Notes: generated by a model not told the origin, from the sequence alone. Counted from the stretch's first letter, positions 28,582 to 37,191 are shown. The stretch is DNA of 64,000 bases from Lewinellaceae bacterium (GCA_020636375.1 JACJXZ010000019.1:1-64000); one strand, 5' to 3'. A program made the numbers and translations.

Positions 28582-29244
28582 ATGATCCGCACAGGCATAA
28601 TAGACGATGATCCTCTGGTTCGGGAAGAGGTCATGTTCCTCCTGCAAACCCACCCTGATGAGTTCGAGGCCACCCTGGAAGCTGCTTCCATGGGCCAGTT
28701 CTTTGAGCGGCTCCAACTGGACCGGAAACCAGACATCATTTTGCTGGACATCAGCCTGGCAGGGCAGAACAGCCTGGACCAGATCGGGAAGATCAAACGG
28801 CTGTTGCCCAAAGCAAAGATCATTATTATTACCGGCCACACCGAACCGGAATTGTTGACCAAAGCGCTCCGGAACGGCGCTCACGGGTATTTTGTAAAAA
28901 GTGGCCGGCCGGAGCGCATTCTGGATGTGATCCGGGAAACCCATAAGGGCGGCGCATTCATCGAACCCCGAATGGCGGCGTATCTGCTCGACAGCTTCCG
29001 GCAGGAAGGGGAGAAGCCCGGCACTGTCCGGCCCCGTATGCCGGAAAAGTTTAAGCGCCTGGAGGCCGCCCTGCATCGCAGAGAGGTGGAAATTGCCGAG
29101 GGCCTGGCCGCCGGAATGGCCTATAAGGAAATTGCCGCAACCCACCACATCAGCCTGAATACAGTGCGGCATTACGTCAAATCGCTGTATAAAAAATTAG
29201 GGGTTTCCAGCAAGCATGAACTGATCGAACGGCTGAATGGCTGA
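28582..29244 (+). CDS. NarL/LuxR-family response regulator
   Basis: 220 residues. The receiver domain (1-120) has the acidic pair IDDD at 8-10, the phospho-acceptor Asp56 (IILLDIS), Thr at IITGH and Lys at FVKSG. A LuxR-type HTH occupies about 150-215 (AEGLAAGMAYKEIAATHHIS, NTVRHYVKSLYKKLGVSSKHEL). It is a DNA-binding output regulator activated by phosphorylation from a histidine kinase; no kinase gene is in the window. The helix-turn-helix starts without the usual LTxRE run, reading HRREVEIAEGL. It precedes hemN by 145 bp on the same strand. Its upstream region is occupied by the MITE-like element at 28355-28564. Confidence 0.93.
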   Translation: MIRTGIIDDDPLVREEVMFLLQTHPDEFEATLEAASMGQFFERLQLDRKPDIILLDISLAGQNSLDQIGKIKRLLPKAKIIIITGHTEPELLTKALRNGAHGYFVKSGRPERILDVIRETHKGGAFIEPRMAAYLLDSFRQEGEKPGTVRPRMPEKFKRLEAALHRREVEIAEGLAAGMAYKEIAATHHISLNTVRHYVKSLYKKLGVSSKHELIERLNG

Positions 29245-29389
29245 GATATATCACTCGTTTCAGTGATGCATATCATTTCGAACCCTGGGTTCTCCCCTTA
29301 CTTTTGAAGAGAAGAGCGAAGGCGAGTTCGCTTCTTCGCTTCTTGTCGTTAATCGTCCTATTCTAACCACCTCACTAAAGCTAATAACC

Positions 29390-30742
29390 ATGCATACCGA
29401 ACTGCTCGAAAAGTACAACATTCCGGCGCCCCGATACACCAGTTATCCCACCGTTCCGTACTGGGAGGACGAGTGCCCTCCGGAAAGCGAATGGAAGGCG
29501 AGGGTGCTCAATGCTTTTCAGCGGGGCCGCGAGGTCAGCCTGTACGTCCACCTGCCTTACTGTGAAAGCCTCTGCACTTACTGTGGCTGCAACAAGCGCA
29601 TCACGAAGAACCACTCGGTTGAATTGCCCTATATTAAAAGCGTGCTCCGGGAGTGGTCCCTCTATCTCGATCTGTTTCCGGAGAAGCCGATCCTCCGGGA
29701 GCTTCACCTCGGGGGCGGCACGCCGACCTTTTTCGCTCCGGAAAATCTCAGAATACTGGTGGAAGGCATCCTGGAAAAGGTGGAACTGGCGGAGGAATAT
29801 GAGTTCGGCTTTGAGGCCCACCCCAATTCAACTTCTCTGGAGCACCTGAAAACCCTCCGCCGGCTGGGCTTCCGAAGGATCAGCATCGGCGTCCAGGACT
29901 TCGCTCCGGAGATCCTGGAGATCATCAACCGCAAGCAGGATTTCGAGGAAGTACACCGGGTCACCCGGCAGGCCCGCCGCCTGGGATATACTTCCGTCAA
30001 TTACGACCTGATATTCGGCCTGCCGTTGCAGACCAGGCAGCACATTCGGGAAACCATCCGCAAGGTGAAAATGCTCCTGCCGGAGCGCATTGCCTTTTAC
30101 AGCTACGCCCACGTGCCCTGGATCAAACCCAGCCAACGGGCCTATTCGGAGGCGGACCTGCCGCAGGGCAAGGCAAAGCGGGAACTGTACGAACTGGGCC
30201 GCAGCCTGCTGGCCGCCGCCGGATACACCGAGATCGGCATGGACCACTTTGCCCTTCCTTCCGACAGCCTGTACAAGGCGATGGAGACCGGCTCGCTACA
30301 CCGAAATTTTATGGGGTATACGCCATATTTCACGGAGTTGGCCATTGCACTGGGCGCCTCCTCGATCAGCGATTGCTGGAACGCTTTCGTACAGAATGAA
30401 AAAAGCATCGAAGCTTACCAGGCGCTGGTTGCCCAGGGGAAATTCCCCTTCGTGAAAGGGCACCTGCTCAACGAGGAGGACGTGGTGCTGCGCGGCCACA
30501 TCCTCAACATCATGTGCCGCAATGAGACCATCTGGTACCTGCCCGAGTTTCAATGCGACGCCCTCTACGAAGGGCTGGACCGCATGGCGCCGCTCGAAGC
30601 CGACGGCCTCATCCGGCGCTATCCCTTCCAGCTTAAAGTAACGCCCAAAGGGCGGCCTTTCATTCGAAACATCTGCCTGGCGCTCGATGCCCGCTACTGG
30701 CGAAAACAACCGGAAGGGCAGCTGTTCAGCCAGGTGGTCTAA
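29390..30742 (+). CDS. hemN: Oxygen-independent coproporphyrinogen III dehydrogenase
   Basis: 450 residues, the usual length. It is a radical-SAM enzyme that oxidatively decarboxylates two propionates of coproporphyrinogen III to vinyl groups for haem synthesis without oxygen. Visible are the early RYTSYPTVPYW motif, the 4Fe-4S motif CESLCTYCGC (Cys58, 62, 65 and the extra Cys67 typical of HemN), GGGTPTF for SAM binding, and the IGVQDF and YDLIFGLPLQT motifs, followed by the HemN C-terminal domain (GMDHFALPSDSL, NFMGYTP). The gene follows a response regulator and is followed by small stress-type genes. That suits use under low oxygen, though the sequence alone does not prove regulation. Confidence 0.97.
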   Translation: MHTELLEKYNIPAPRYTSYPTVPYWEDECPPESEWKARVLNAFQRGREVSLYVHLPYCESLCTYCGCNKRITKNHSVELPYIKSVLREWSLYLDLFPEKPILRELHLGGGTPTFFAPENLRILVEGILEKVELAEEYEFGFEAHPNSTSLEHLKTLRRLGFRRISIGVQDFAPEILEIINRKQDFEEVHRVTRQARRLGYTSVNYDLIFGLPLQTRQHIRETIRKVKMLLPERIAFYSYAHVPWIKPSQRAYSEADLPQGKAKRELYELGRSLLAAAGYTEIGMDHFALPSDSLYKAMETGSLHRNFMGYTPYFTELAIALGASSISDCWNAFVQNEKSIEAYQALVAQGKFPFVKGHLLNEEDVVLRGHILNIMCRNETIWYLPEFQCDALYEGLDRMAPLEADGLIRRYPFQLKVTPKGRPFIRNICLALDARYWRKQPEGQLFSQVV

Positions 30743-30752
30743 AATATATCCT

Positions 30753-31163
30753 ATGGCAAAACAAACAGGTATCTGGCTCGACTACAAAGAAGCTTTCCTC
30801 ATCGAACTGAACGACAGCGAAGCTTCTGTGCAACACATCCCCTCTGAGGTGGAAGACTTCCACGTGAAAGGGGGATCCCGCACCAAACAACCCTGGGGGC
30901 CGATGGACAAAACCTCCGACACCAAGTACCTCGGCCGCCGGGCCACCCAGATCAAACACTATTATGCCCGCATCATGGAAAAAGTGGGCGATGCCGACGA
31001 ACTCTTCATCTTCGGGCCGGCAGAGGCCAAGATAGGGCTGGAAAAAACCATCAGAGCGTCCAAAGCCTTTCGCCCTCAACTGCTGAGTACCGAAACCGCC
31101 GACAGCATGAGCCAAAACCAGATGGTGGCCAGGGTGAGAGGGTTTTTTAGGAGTGTGGTGTGA
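30753..31163 (+). CDS. Small cytosolic protein of the host-attachment/eRF1-like type
   Basis: 136 residues from ATG 30753, ten bases after the hemN stop, so probably co-transcribed. The pattern TGIWLDYKEAFLIEL near the N-terminus, HYYARIMEKVGDADELFIFG in the middle and ETADSMSQNQMVARVRGFF at the end resembles short bacterial proteins related to the N-terminal domain of eRF1/Pelota and to host-attachment-type proteins. Those are often stress-associated and lie near Hsp20 and Usp genes, as here. No catalytic residues are evident. The assignment rests on remembered pattern only. A 5' extension overlapping hemN is unlikely. Confidence 0.6.
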   Translation: MAKQTGIWLDYKEAFLIELNDSEASVQHIPSEVEDFHVKGGSRTKQPWGPMDKTSDTKYLGRRATQIKHYYARIMEKVGDADELFIFGPAEAKIGLEKTIRASKAFRPQLLSTETADSMSQNQMVARVRGFFRSVV

Positions 31164-31303
31164 GGATGGCCTTATGGGTGCATGGGTAATCCCGGGAGTG
31201 ATAAAAATCAATGCACGGCCATGACAAAGTGCAGTACAGAGTAGCTTCTTTGCCTGTATCTTAGCAAGCAGTGAAGTGTGTTTTTTCATAAAACAATCCG
31301 ATT

Positions 31304-31747
31304 ATGTGGCGCGCAAAGATCAGAAACCGTGCATTCGACCGCATGGGCGAAGAATATGCCAGGTTGATAGACCCCAACCACTTTCTGGGGCGCAGCGCCT
31401 TTGACATCCCTTACAGAAATGTGCCGCCGGTGAATATTCTCCGGAATGGCGCGCTTTTTGAAATGGAAGTCATGGTGCCGGGCTTCACGCGAGAGGAGCT
31501 GGAGATTACCGTAAAAGATGACATCCTCACGATACGCGGGGAGAAGTCGGCCACGAAGGGGGATAAGAAAGATAACTACATCCTGGAAGAATTCGACTTC
31601 GACTCCTTCGAACGCAAGTTCAGGCTGGCCAATGCCATCGGGCACGAAAAGATCACTGCCCGATACGACAATGGCATTCTGCGGCTGACCTTCGTCGACG
31701 TGCCGAAGGAAGAGGAAAAAGCCTACAAGAAAGTGGCTGTAGAGTGA
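31304..31747 (+). CDS. Small heat-shock protein, Hsp20/alpha-crystallin family
   Basis: 147 residues, the usual size. An N-terminal arm (FDRMGEEYARLIDPNHF) precedes an alpha-crystallin domain from about residue 38: VNILRNGALFEMEVMVPGF, then LEITVKDDILTIRGEK, the variable loop, SFERKFRLAN and the GILRLTF signature (equivalent of GVLT) near the end. It would be an ATP-independent holdase. The C-terminal I-x-I motif is weak or absent (KKVAVE). It lies between the eRF1-like protein and a universal stress protein, and a hairpin at 31878-31917 probably ends its transcript. Confidence 0.93.
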   Translation: MWRAKIRNRAFDRMGEEYARLIDPNHFLGRSAFDIPYRNVPPVNILRNGALFEMEVMVPGFTREELEITVKDDILTIRGEKSATKGDKKDNYILEEFDFDSFERKFRLANAIGHEKITARYDNGILRLTFVDVPKEEEKAYKKVAVE

Positions 31748-31877
31748 CCCGCAATTGATTTCAGGCGCAAGGCGGCGGGTTTCCGAAGCCCGCAGGCGCC
31801 CGAAACGCTATATACACCCGTTTCCCCGTGGATACAGCGGGTTAGTATGTACGGAGGGGAAAGGGGTGGAAAAGCCG

Positions 31878-31917
31878 GTAAAAGCGCAAAAGAGGTACCC
31901 TCTCTTTGCGCTTTTAC
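31878..31917 (+). terminator. Hairpin after hsp20
   Basis: gtaaaagcgcaaa and its complement tttgcgcttttac form a 13-bp stem with an agaggtaccctct inner stem. No long T run follows beyond ttatttat, so it could terminate in either direction or only stabilise the mRNA end. Confidence 0.65.
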
Positions 31918-31961
31918 TTATTTATGCCCTACTTTACAGCCTGGATTAAAAAGCGAACCAC

Positions 31962-32849
31962 ATGCAAGCATTTCGCCGAATCATCGTAGCGCTCGACTTG
32001 TCAGAAACCGACCGGCATATCCTGCAATTCCTGGCGGCCAATGCGGCCCTGATGGGAATCGAAAAGGCTTACTTCCTGCACATCATGCCGGACTTTACCG
32101 TCCCCAAACACGTCGACGTCGAATTTCAAAAGCTCTTCGCCCCGGAATACCCGGTGGATGAAAAAGTTAGAGATAAACTGGGGTTCGACATCCAGGAGGC
32201 CTTCGGCGACGACGTCGGGCTGGAGTACTCCATCGAGGTGATCGAAGGAAAACCTTATGAAAAACTGCTGCACTGGACGAAAGTGAAGGAAGCCGACCTG
32301 CTGGTCGTCGGCAAAAAGGAAGTGAGCGAAGGGAGCGGCATCACGGCCAGGCGGGTAGCCCGAAACGCCCGGTGCAACATCCTTTTTATCCCGGCTGACG
32401 GGTATAGCGAGATCGACAACCTGATCGTGCCGCTCGATTTCTCTGCCCACTCGCTCCATGCCATCCGGGCTGCGCTGGATTTTAAAAACCGCAAAGAAGA
32501 GGCCGTTATAAACGGCCTGTACATCGTAGACCTGCCTCCCGAAGATTACTACTCGCGCTCGCGGCCCGGCACCGGGTATCGCGGGATACTCATGGAATCT
32601 GCCCAGGTGGCCTACGATAGCTTCGTCAAAGACAACAACCTCTCCGGGGCGGATATCGAAATGCACTTCCTCGAAAATAAACAGCACGATATTGCCGGCC
32701 ATATTGAGGACTTCGCCCTGTCAAAACCCAACAGCATGATCGTCATGGGGGCCAAGGGCCATTCTCCTTTTGAGACTTTCCTCTTCGGCAGCATCACCGA
32801 AAAAATGGCGGAGCGGTTCAACCGCCTGCCATTGCTGGTCGTGCGGTGA
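31962..32849 (+). CDS. Tandem universal stress protein (two UspA domains)
   Basis: 295 residues with two Usp folds, about 1-145 and 150-295. Domain 1 starts FRRIIVALDLSETDRHILQF and has LLVVGKKE with a degenerate nucleotide loop. Domain 2 starts DNLIVPLDFSAHSLHAIRAA and ends with the intact ATP-binding pattern VMGAKGHSPFETFLFGS followed by a hydrophobic strand (LPLLVVR). One intact and one degenerate site is common in tandem Usp proteins. It would act in the cytosol in stress survival. The neighbours, hsp20 upstream and a LytTR regulator downstream, fit a stress cluster. Confidence 0.93.
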   Translation: MQAFRRIIVALDLSETDRHILQFLAANAALMGIEKAYFLHIMPDFTVPKHVDVEFQKLFAPEYPVDEKVRDKLGFDIQEAFGDDVGLEYSIEVIEGKPYEKLLHWTKVKEADLLVVGKKEVSEGSGITARRVARNARCNILFIPADGYSEIDNLIVPLDFSAHSLHAIRAALDFKNRKEEAVINGLYIVDLPPEDYYSRSRPGTGYRGILMESAQVAYDSFVKDNNLSGADIEMHFLENKQHDIAGHIEDFALSKPNSMIVMGAKGHSPFETFLFGSITEKMAERFNRLPLLVVR

Positions 32850-32877
32850 CCGCCTAACCACCTAAGCCCCTGTTAAT

Positions 32878-32935
32878 CACTCATTCACTCATTCACTCAT
32901 TCACTCATTCACTCATTCACTCATTCACTCCTTGT
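32878..32935. repeat. 8-bp minisatellite ACTCATTC
   Basis: Seven tandem, nearly perfect copies of an 8-bp unit fill the gap between the Usp gene and the LytTR regulator. They end just before cttgtacttaac and the start codon, so copy-number change would alter the spacing upstream of that gene. Confidence 0.9.
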
Positions 32936-32942
32936 ACTTAAC

Positions 32943-33647
32943 ATGCCCACCTGTTACATCATAGACGACGAACCCATCGCCATCGACATCATCCGCCGAT
33001 ACCTGGAAAGACTCAGCGATTTTGAAGTCAAAGGGACCTTCGAAGAGCCCCTGGAGGCATTTCAGGCTTTGAAAAGGGCGCCGGTGGACCTCATTTTCCT
33101 GGATATTCAGATGCCGGGGCTCTCCGGGCTGGAGATGCTGAAAGCCCTGGCCCGCAAGCCGGCCGTGATCCTCACCACCGCCCACCGGGAGTACGCCCTG
33201 GAAGGCTTCGAACTGGATGTAGTGGATTACCTGCTGAAGCCCATCGAATTCCAGCGCTTCCTGAAGGCCATCGACAAATTCCTGGAGCGGCTGCCGCCGG
33301 CGCCGGTATCCGCCGCTGCCAAACCTGCCGTGGAACCCGGCATCCTGGTGCGCGCCAACCGCAAGTCCGTCCGGGTGCGCCTGTCGGATGTCCTTTACAT
33401 CGAAGGGTTGAAAGACTACGTCAAAATCATCCTGCCGGAAGGAAACCTGCTGACCAAAGAGCTGATCGGCGACATCGAACAGCGGCTGCCGCCGGAACAG
33501 TTCTTCCGCATCCACCGCTCCTTCATCGTGCCGCGCGACAAGATCGACGCCTTCACCGCCGTGGACGTGGAGATCGGAAAGTTCGAGATTCCCATCGGGC
33601 GGACGTATAAGGAGGCGTTTTTGAAATGGATTGAAAAGCAGGGGTGA
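32943..33647 (+). CDS. LytTR-family response regulator
   Basis: 234 residues. The receiver domain (1-115) has the acidic pair IDDE, phospho-acceptor Asp54 (LIFLDIQMPG), Thr in LTTAH and Lys in YLLKPIEF. After an Ala/Pro linker, a LytTR DNA-binding domain (about 130-232) shows ILVRANRKSVRVRLSDVLYI, YVKIILPEG, FFRIHRSFIVPRDKID and IPIGRTYKEAF. It is a transcription regulator that works with an LytS/YehU-type histidine kinase; no kinase is encoded nearby. It is probably monocistronic and preceded by an 8-bp repeat. Confidence 0.95.
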   Translation: MPTCYIIDDEPIAIDIIRRYLERLSDFEVKGTFEEPLEAFQALKRAPVDLIFLDIQMPGLSGLEMLKALARKPAVILTTAHREYALEGFELDVVDYLLKPIEFQRFLKAIDKFLERLPPAPVSAAAKPAVEPGILVRANRKSVRVRLSDVLYIEGLKDYVKIILPEGNLLTKELIGDIEQRLPPEQFFRIHRSFIVPRDKIDAFTAVDVEIGKFEIPIGRTYKEAFLKWIEKQG

Positions 33648-34007
33648 GCCGGGCGAAAATCCTTTATTCCTTGTCCCCGGGGAGCCGCGCCGTTATGCAA
33701 TCAGGTAAAGGCTTAAATCTGTTGATCTAAGTAGTTGAACATATTTATTGTCACTAATGCTGCTTCGAAAGCGTGGTCTGGCAGTTCTATTCCTGGGGCA
33801 ATTGTTATATTGTTATATGGCTATATTGTTATATAGCTATATTGTTATGCTAATTGTGTCCGCTTACTTATCCAGCGCCCCTGATTGAATTTCATGAATT
33901 AATAAGCGGAAGTGATGTCGGCTGGCGACTCCGGCCTGCTCTGTGTTGTGGCTCGCCTGTCGACTATCACGACGTCGTGAATTCCGCTCAACCCTGGAAT
34001 AAAAAAC
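33648..34007. repeat. Gap with an 8-bp TTATATTG-type repeat
   Basis: Between 33805 and 33849 six or so copies of an 8-bp unit occur (ttatattg, ttatatgg, ctatattg, ttatatag). The rest of the gap has no gene I can support. Confidence 0.75.
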
Positions 34008-34370
34008 TCAAACCGCCTGCCCGAACGTAATCCGGTGCCCGTCAACCGTCGTGAGGTGGAACTCCCGCATCCCCCAGGGCTTGTCCACAGGCGGCTGGCG
34101 GATGGCCGCTCCTTTGGCAGCAAACTCCTGGTACAAGGCGTCGATGTCTTCGCAAACCAGATAGGCGAAATATGAATGGTCGCCCAACTCGCGAGGGGGG
34201 ATGGCATCCGGGCATTCGCCCAGCATGAGGTAGCAGGCACCGCGCCGGGCGAAGCGCCAGCCGGGGTCGCCCACTTCGAAGATTTCGAATCCCAGGACGT
34301 CCCGGTACCAGGCGGCGGAACGCTGCAGGTCGGGCACGGCGAGCACGTAGCGGGCGGAGGTGATGGGCAT
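34008..34370 (-). CDS. VOC-family (glyoxalase/dioxygenase fold) protein
   Basis: 120 residues with the two beta-alpha-beta-beta-beta halves of the vicinal-oxygen-chelate fold: SARYVLAVPDLQRSAAWYRDVLGFEI, then CYLMLGECPD, HSYFAYLVCEDIDALYQEFAAKG, and MREFHLTTVDGHRITFGQ. Metal-ligand positions are only partly conserved. It could be a lyase, a dioxygenase-like enzyme or a resistance-type binding protein; the substrate is not known. Its start lies 10 bp after the stop of the PDZ-hydrolase gene, so the two probably share a transcript. Confidence 0.9.
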   Translation of the reverse strand: MPITSARYVLAVPDLQRSAAWYRDVLGFEIFEVGDPGWRFARRGACYLMLGECPDAIPPRELGDHSYFAYLVCEDIDALYQEFAAKGAAIRQPPVDKPWGMREFHLTTVDGHRITFGQAV

Positions 34371-34380
34371 GGTAAAAATT

Positions 34381-35757
34381 TTATCGTTCGGTCCCCATGA
34401 CGCGCTGTATCCACTCGTGCGTCATCGCCACAATATCGTAATTAAATTTAGTTTCCAGATACTCCCGGTATTCCGGCGCCGACCGCAGCTTAGCCCCCTT
34501 CTCCATGCTACCGACTTTGATCATGGAGTGGTCGGTCCCCTCCACCAGTTTGAAGGCGCCATGGCCGGGGTTGGCCGTATTGGCGATGCGGGCGATCTCC
34601 CGCTGGGCCTCGTCGTTCACCGCTTCCATATCGGCCTCCCCGTAGAGGGAAAGGACCTGGCCGTGGAAACCCGCCCAGGCTTCGGAAAGGTTGTGGGCGT
34701 TGAGTTCCCGCCAGAAGTCCTCGTGGCGGTAGAGGATCTGGTCCTCGCCGTCAAAGGCGAAGTCGCGGTCCAGTATTTTCCGGTAATCCGGGTTCTGGTA
34801 CAGCTCTTTGGAGCTTTTGCCCAGGTAGTAATGCTCGTACAACAGGGCGTAGAGGGTGCGCACGTCGCGGTCGGTTTCCGCGTAGTCGTGCCCGAGCAGG
34901 GGGTTCTGGTAGCGGACCATCTTGAGCAGGTACTCCACCCATACCTCGTGGGTGATGCCGTACACCGCGACGCCCCTGGGCTGCGTTTCGGCGGCGATGA
35001 TCGGAGCGTAGACGCCGCCCATGGAATGCCCCCAGATGAAGATGTTGTCCGTGTTGATGAAATCGTATCGCTGCATGGCATCGTAAGCTACGCGGTAAGC
35101 CTCCAGTTCGTTGTCGAAGCCCAGTTCCAGGCAGTTGCCGGTACTGACGTTGTCGCCCATGCCCGGCTTTTCCACCCGGAAGATGGCGTAGCCCAGCCCG
35201 CTGAGGCTGTCCAGCAATTTGCGGTAGGGGTGGATGGGCGAGAAGCTCTCCACCGAGCTGCAGGTATATCCGGGGATGAAGTAGATGGCGGGGTGCGGCC
35301 CCGGCGCGTTCGGCTTGTTGACGATGGTGCGCAGCCAGCCGCCCTTATAGGGGATTTCGCCGTAGAGGACTTCCGAGGTGGCAGACGTTTCGTAGGGGAT
35401 GGGCGCCACGGCGCCTTCCAACTCCGCTATTTTGCCGTCCCGCCAGACAGTAAACCGGGCGGGCTGCCCTTCCCGCACCGACTGCAGGGCTTCCTGCAAG
35501 GCGTTGCCGGGGTTGGCCGGCAAGCCGTTGACGGCCAGCAGCACATCCCCGCTCTTTCCGCCGGCATTGGCGTAGGTGGCGCCAGGGAACACCTGCCGGA
35601 TGACCATGCCCCGGGCTTCTTTCAGGCCCAGTGCCTGCGCCAGGCTGTCGGCTGCAGGCTCTAACTGTACGCCCAGCCGGCCGCGGCGCTGGATGTGCTG
35701 GGCGTGGCAGAGATGGATAGAAAGCAGCAGGAAGGCGAAGGCGTAGATCAGTTTCAT
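34381..35757 (-). CDS. Secreted alpha/beta hydrolase with N-terminal PDZ domain
   Basis: 458 residues with a signal peptide (MKLIYAFAFLLLSIHLCHA). A PDZ-like domain at about 25-115 (RGRLGVQLEPAADSLAQALG, GMVIRQVFPGATYANAGGKS, GDVLLAVNGLP) leads to an alpha/beta hydrolase. The nucleophile elbow is GHSMGG (Ser near residue 243), a candidate acid is in LYGEADMEAV, and the catalytic His is in GTDHSMI. The oxyanion region is FIPGYTCSS. It is exported to the periplasm or cell surface and would hydrolyse esters or peptides; the substrate is unknown. It precedes the VOC gene in an operon. Confidence 0.9.
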   Translation of the reverse strand: MKLIYAFAFLLLSIHLCHAQHIQRRGRLGVQLEPAADSLAQALGLKEARGMVIRQVFPGATYANAGGKSGDVLLAVNGLPANPGNALQEALQSVREGQPARFTVWRDGKIAELEGAVAPIPYETSATSEVLYGEIPYKGGWLRTIVNKPNAPGPHPAIYFIPGYTCSSVESFSPIHPYRKLLDSLSGLGYAIFRVEKPGMGDNVSTGNCLELGFDNELEAYRVAYDAMQRYDFINTDNIFIWGHSMGGVYAPIIAAETQPRGVAVYGITHEVWVEYLLKMVRYQNPLLGHDYAETDRDVRTLYALLYEHYYLGKSSKELYQNPDYRKILDRDFAFDGEDQILYRHEDFWRELNAHNLSEAWAGFHGQVLSLYGEADMEAVNDEAQREIARIANTANPGHGAFKLVEGTDHSMIKVGSMEKGAKLRSAPEYREYLETKFNYDIVAMTHEWIQRVMGTER

Positions 35758-36070
35758 TTTTTTCTCACAAAGGTAGAGGGGAACAGGACAAGGGATAGTG
35801 GGTAATATTGCTAAAAAGGGCGGGACGGCTACCCGTCTGACGTTGGATCCTGCTTTTCAGTATTAAAAGCGGGATATGTTGTTTGTTGTCGGTTTGGCTT
35901 CATGGTCGCCAGTACAATTGGGTTCCTCAACTGGTAACTAACAACTCGCAACAGCCACTTGTCCAGCGTTCGACCGAGCTCACGCCGAGGTCCTTAGACA
36001 GATACCCGGCGGACCCCCCCAGCTACTGTGCCCTATGCGAAAACTCCTATGTGTTCTATGCGGCAAAAAT
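35758..36070. other. Intergenic stretch
   Basis: No gene is recognised. ccctatgcgaaaactcctatgtg near 36032 resembles the CACATAG repeat at 25.45-25.65 kb. GC content falls toward the XisI remnant. Confidence 0.35.
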
Positions 36071-36289
36071 TCAGGACGCCGGAAAGCCCGAATACTGCCG
36101 CTTATAAGGTGCCAGAAAACCAAGCACGATGTCTTCCTGCGAAATGCCCTTCTCCATAAGCCGGTCGACGATGACGGCGTCCGTCCAGTCCTGCTGAACC
36201 CAGACTTTGCCGTCTTTGATGTCGATGTGGATGATGGTGTTGTATATTGGCATTGTAATCAAAAAAGTTTTATTTTTGAATTTTAACAC
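36071..36289 (-). pseudogene. XisI-like protein, C-terminal remnant
   Basis: 72 residues, of which about 60 match the second half of the XisI family (PF08869): IIHIDIKDGKVWVQQDWTD, then ISQEDIVLGFLAPYKRQYSG FPAS. Full XisI proteins have about 110 residues and an N-terminal half missing here (a short start MPIYN from ATG 36253 is the best available). XisI-like proteins are usually paired with XisH-like nucleases, and no XisH gene is seen. It is probably a decayed copy, though a short expressed form cannot be excluded. Confidence 0.7.
36247..36278 (+). promoter_or_regulatory. Bacteroidota-type promoter for the gene at 36303
   Basis: A TTG at 36247 and TATTTTTG at 36271-36278 are separated by 21 bp, matching the -33/-7 arrangement. 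The start codon at 36303 follows 24 bp later. Confidence 0.6.
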
Positions 36290-36302
36290 CTAAAAAGGGA
36301 GT

Positions 36303-36800
36303 ATGAATGTTATCCCACCACCGGTTCGCAAGAAGAAGCCATCCACGCCCCGGAAAAAGAAACCTCTTAATCCATTTTCACTTTTCCTCCTTATTGTTAT
36401 TGCTGCCGCAGGTGTTCAAATTGGAGGAAGATGGTATTCATTTGAAAAAGAAAAAGGTTTACTGGAAAAGCAACTCGAACCTTATGAGGAAGCTGAACAA
36501 TATGCTTTGCTGGCCAGTAGAGATGGATGGTATGAATGTTGTAATTGTCCTGCTGAAAGAGTATTTTTGCTAAGGAGCGAGGTTTGGAAATATGGATCAA
36601 CAATTAAGAAAAATCGCTATCCTGAAAGTTTTCTGGAGCAGAACAAGGTAGAATATATTGTGCAGTTCGAAGGAGATTTAACGGCTTGCCGAAAAGAAGA
36701 AATAAGAAAAATCCGGATGTATAAATTTTCTGCTGAAAACAGGAAAAGAGAGATTGCTAAACGGTTGGTTAGGCCTCCGGGGAATTGCAGGAATTCTTAA
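36303..36800 (+). CDS. Membrane-anchored hypothetical protein with WYECCNCP
   Basis: 165 residues: a basic N-terminus (VRKKKPSTPRKKKPLNP), one membrane segment (FSLFLLIVIAAAGVQIGG), a short coiled-coil-like part (FEKEKGLLEKQLEPYEEAEQ) and a C-terminal domain with DGWYECCNCPAERVFLLRSEVWKYGST and VEYIVQFEGDLTACRKEEI. The last part resembles small GIY-YIG-like or zinc-ribbon domains, but I cannot name a family. GC content is low compared with the neighbouring core genes, suggesting acquisition together with the XisI remnant. It has its own promoter at 36247-36278. Confidence 0.65.
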   Translation: MNVIPPPVRKKKPSTPRKKKPLNPFSLFLLIVIAAAGVQIGGRWYSFEKEKGLLEKQLEPYEEAEQYALLASRDGWYECCNCPAERVFLLRSEVWKYGSTIKKNRYPESFLEQNKVEYIVQFEGDLTACRKEEIRKIRMYKFSAENRKREIAKRLVRPPGNCRNS

Positions 36801-36813
36801 AATAGCCTTGTGT

Positions 36814-37131
36814 ATGTTAGTGCAAAGGATGATACATTCAGACTTGGTGGATAAGGTAGATAGCTATTCCCTGGATGATGCTTTAAAGCCATTGGATGCC
36901 CCCCTGGTCATAACCTTTGTAGCATTAAAGGACAACTACACGCCGGAAGGGATCAAACAGGAAAATGGCAAAACCTACCTGACTATCCGCCTCTCCTACG
37001 AGAAGGTCAGGCAATGTAAGGGCAGCGCCCTGGATTTGATGACGTTCAGTTTGCTTTCTCAAATACGCCACCTTAAGCATCTGGACTGGTATAAGTTGTA
37101 TTACCAGATTAAGAGGGCGCTCAATCGTTAG
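36814..37131 (+). CDS. Hypothetical protein, 105 residues
   Basis: It starts at ATG 36814, or at the internal ATG 36829 (MIHSDLVDKVDSYSLDD), 14 bp after the stop of the preceding gene, so probably co-transcribed. The sequence is soluble and ordered (LVITFVALKDNYTPEGI, TYLTIRLSYEKVRQCKG, LKHLDWYKLYYQIKRAL), and no motif is recognised. Low GC matches the gene before it. Confidence 0.55.
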   Translation: MLVQRMIHSDLVDKVDSYSLDDALKPLDAPLVITFVALKDNYTPEGIKQENGKTYLTIRLSYEKVRQCKGSALDLMTFSLLSQIRHLKHLDWYKLYYQIKRALNR

Positions 37132-37191
37132 AAATATGGATAAAATAAAAAATTACCGAGCCCTTAAAGAATTCGCAGCCGCCTGAGCCAC

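Noticed and set aside
34360..35664. A 434-residue plus-strand ORF opposite the hydrolase
   Set aside because: It is a shadow of the hydrolase gene, which has a signal peptide and a catalytic triad.
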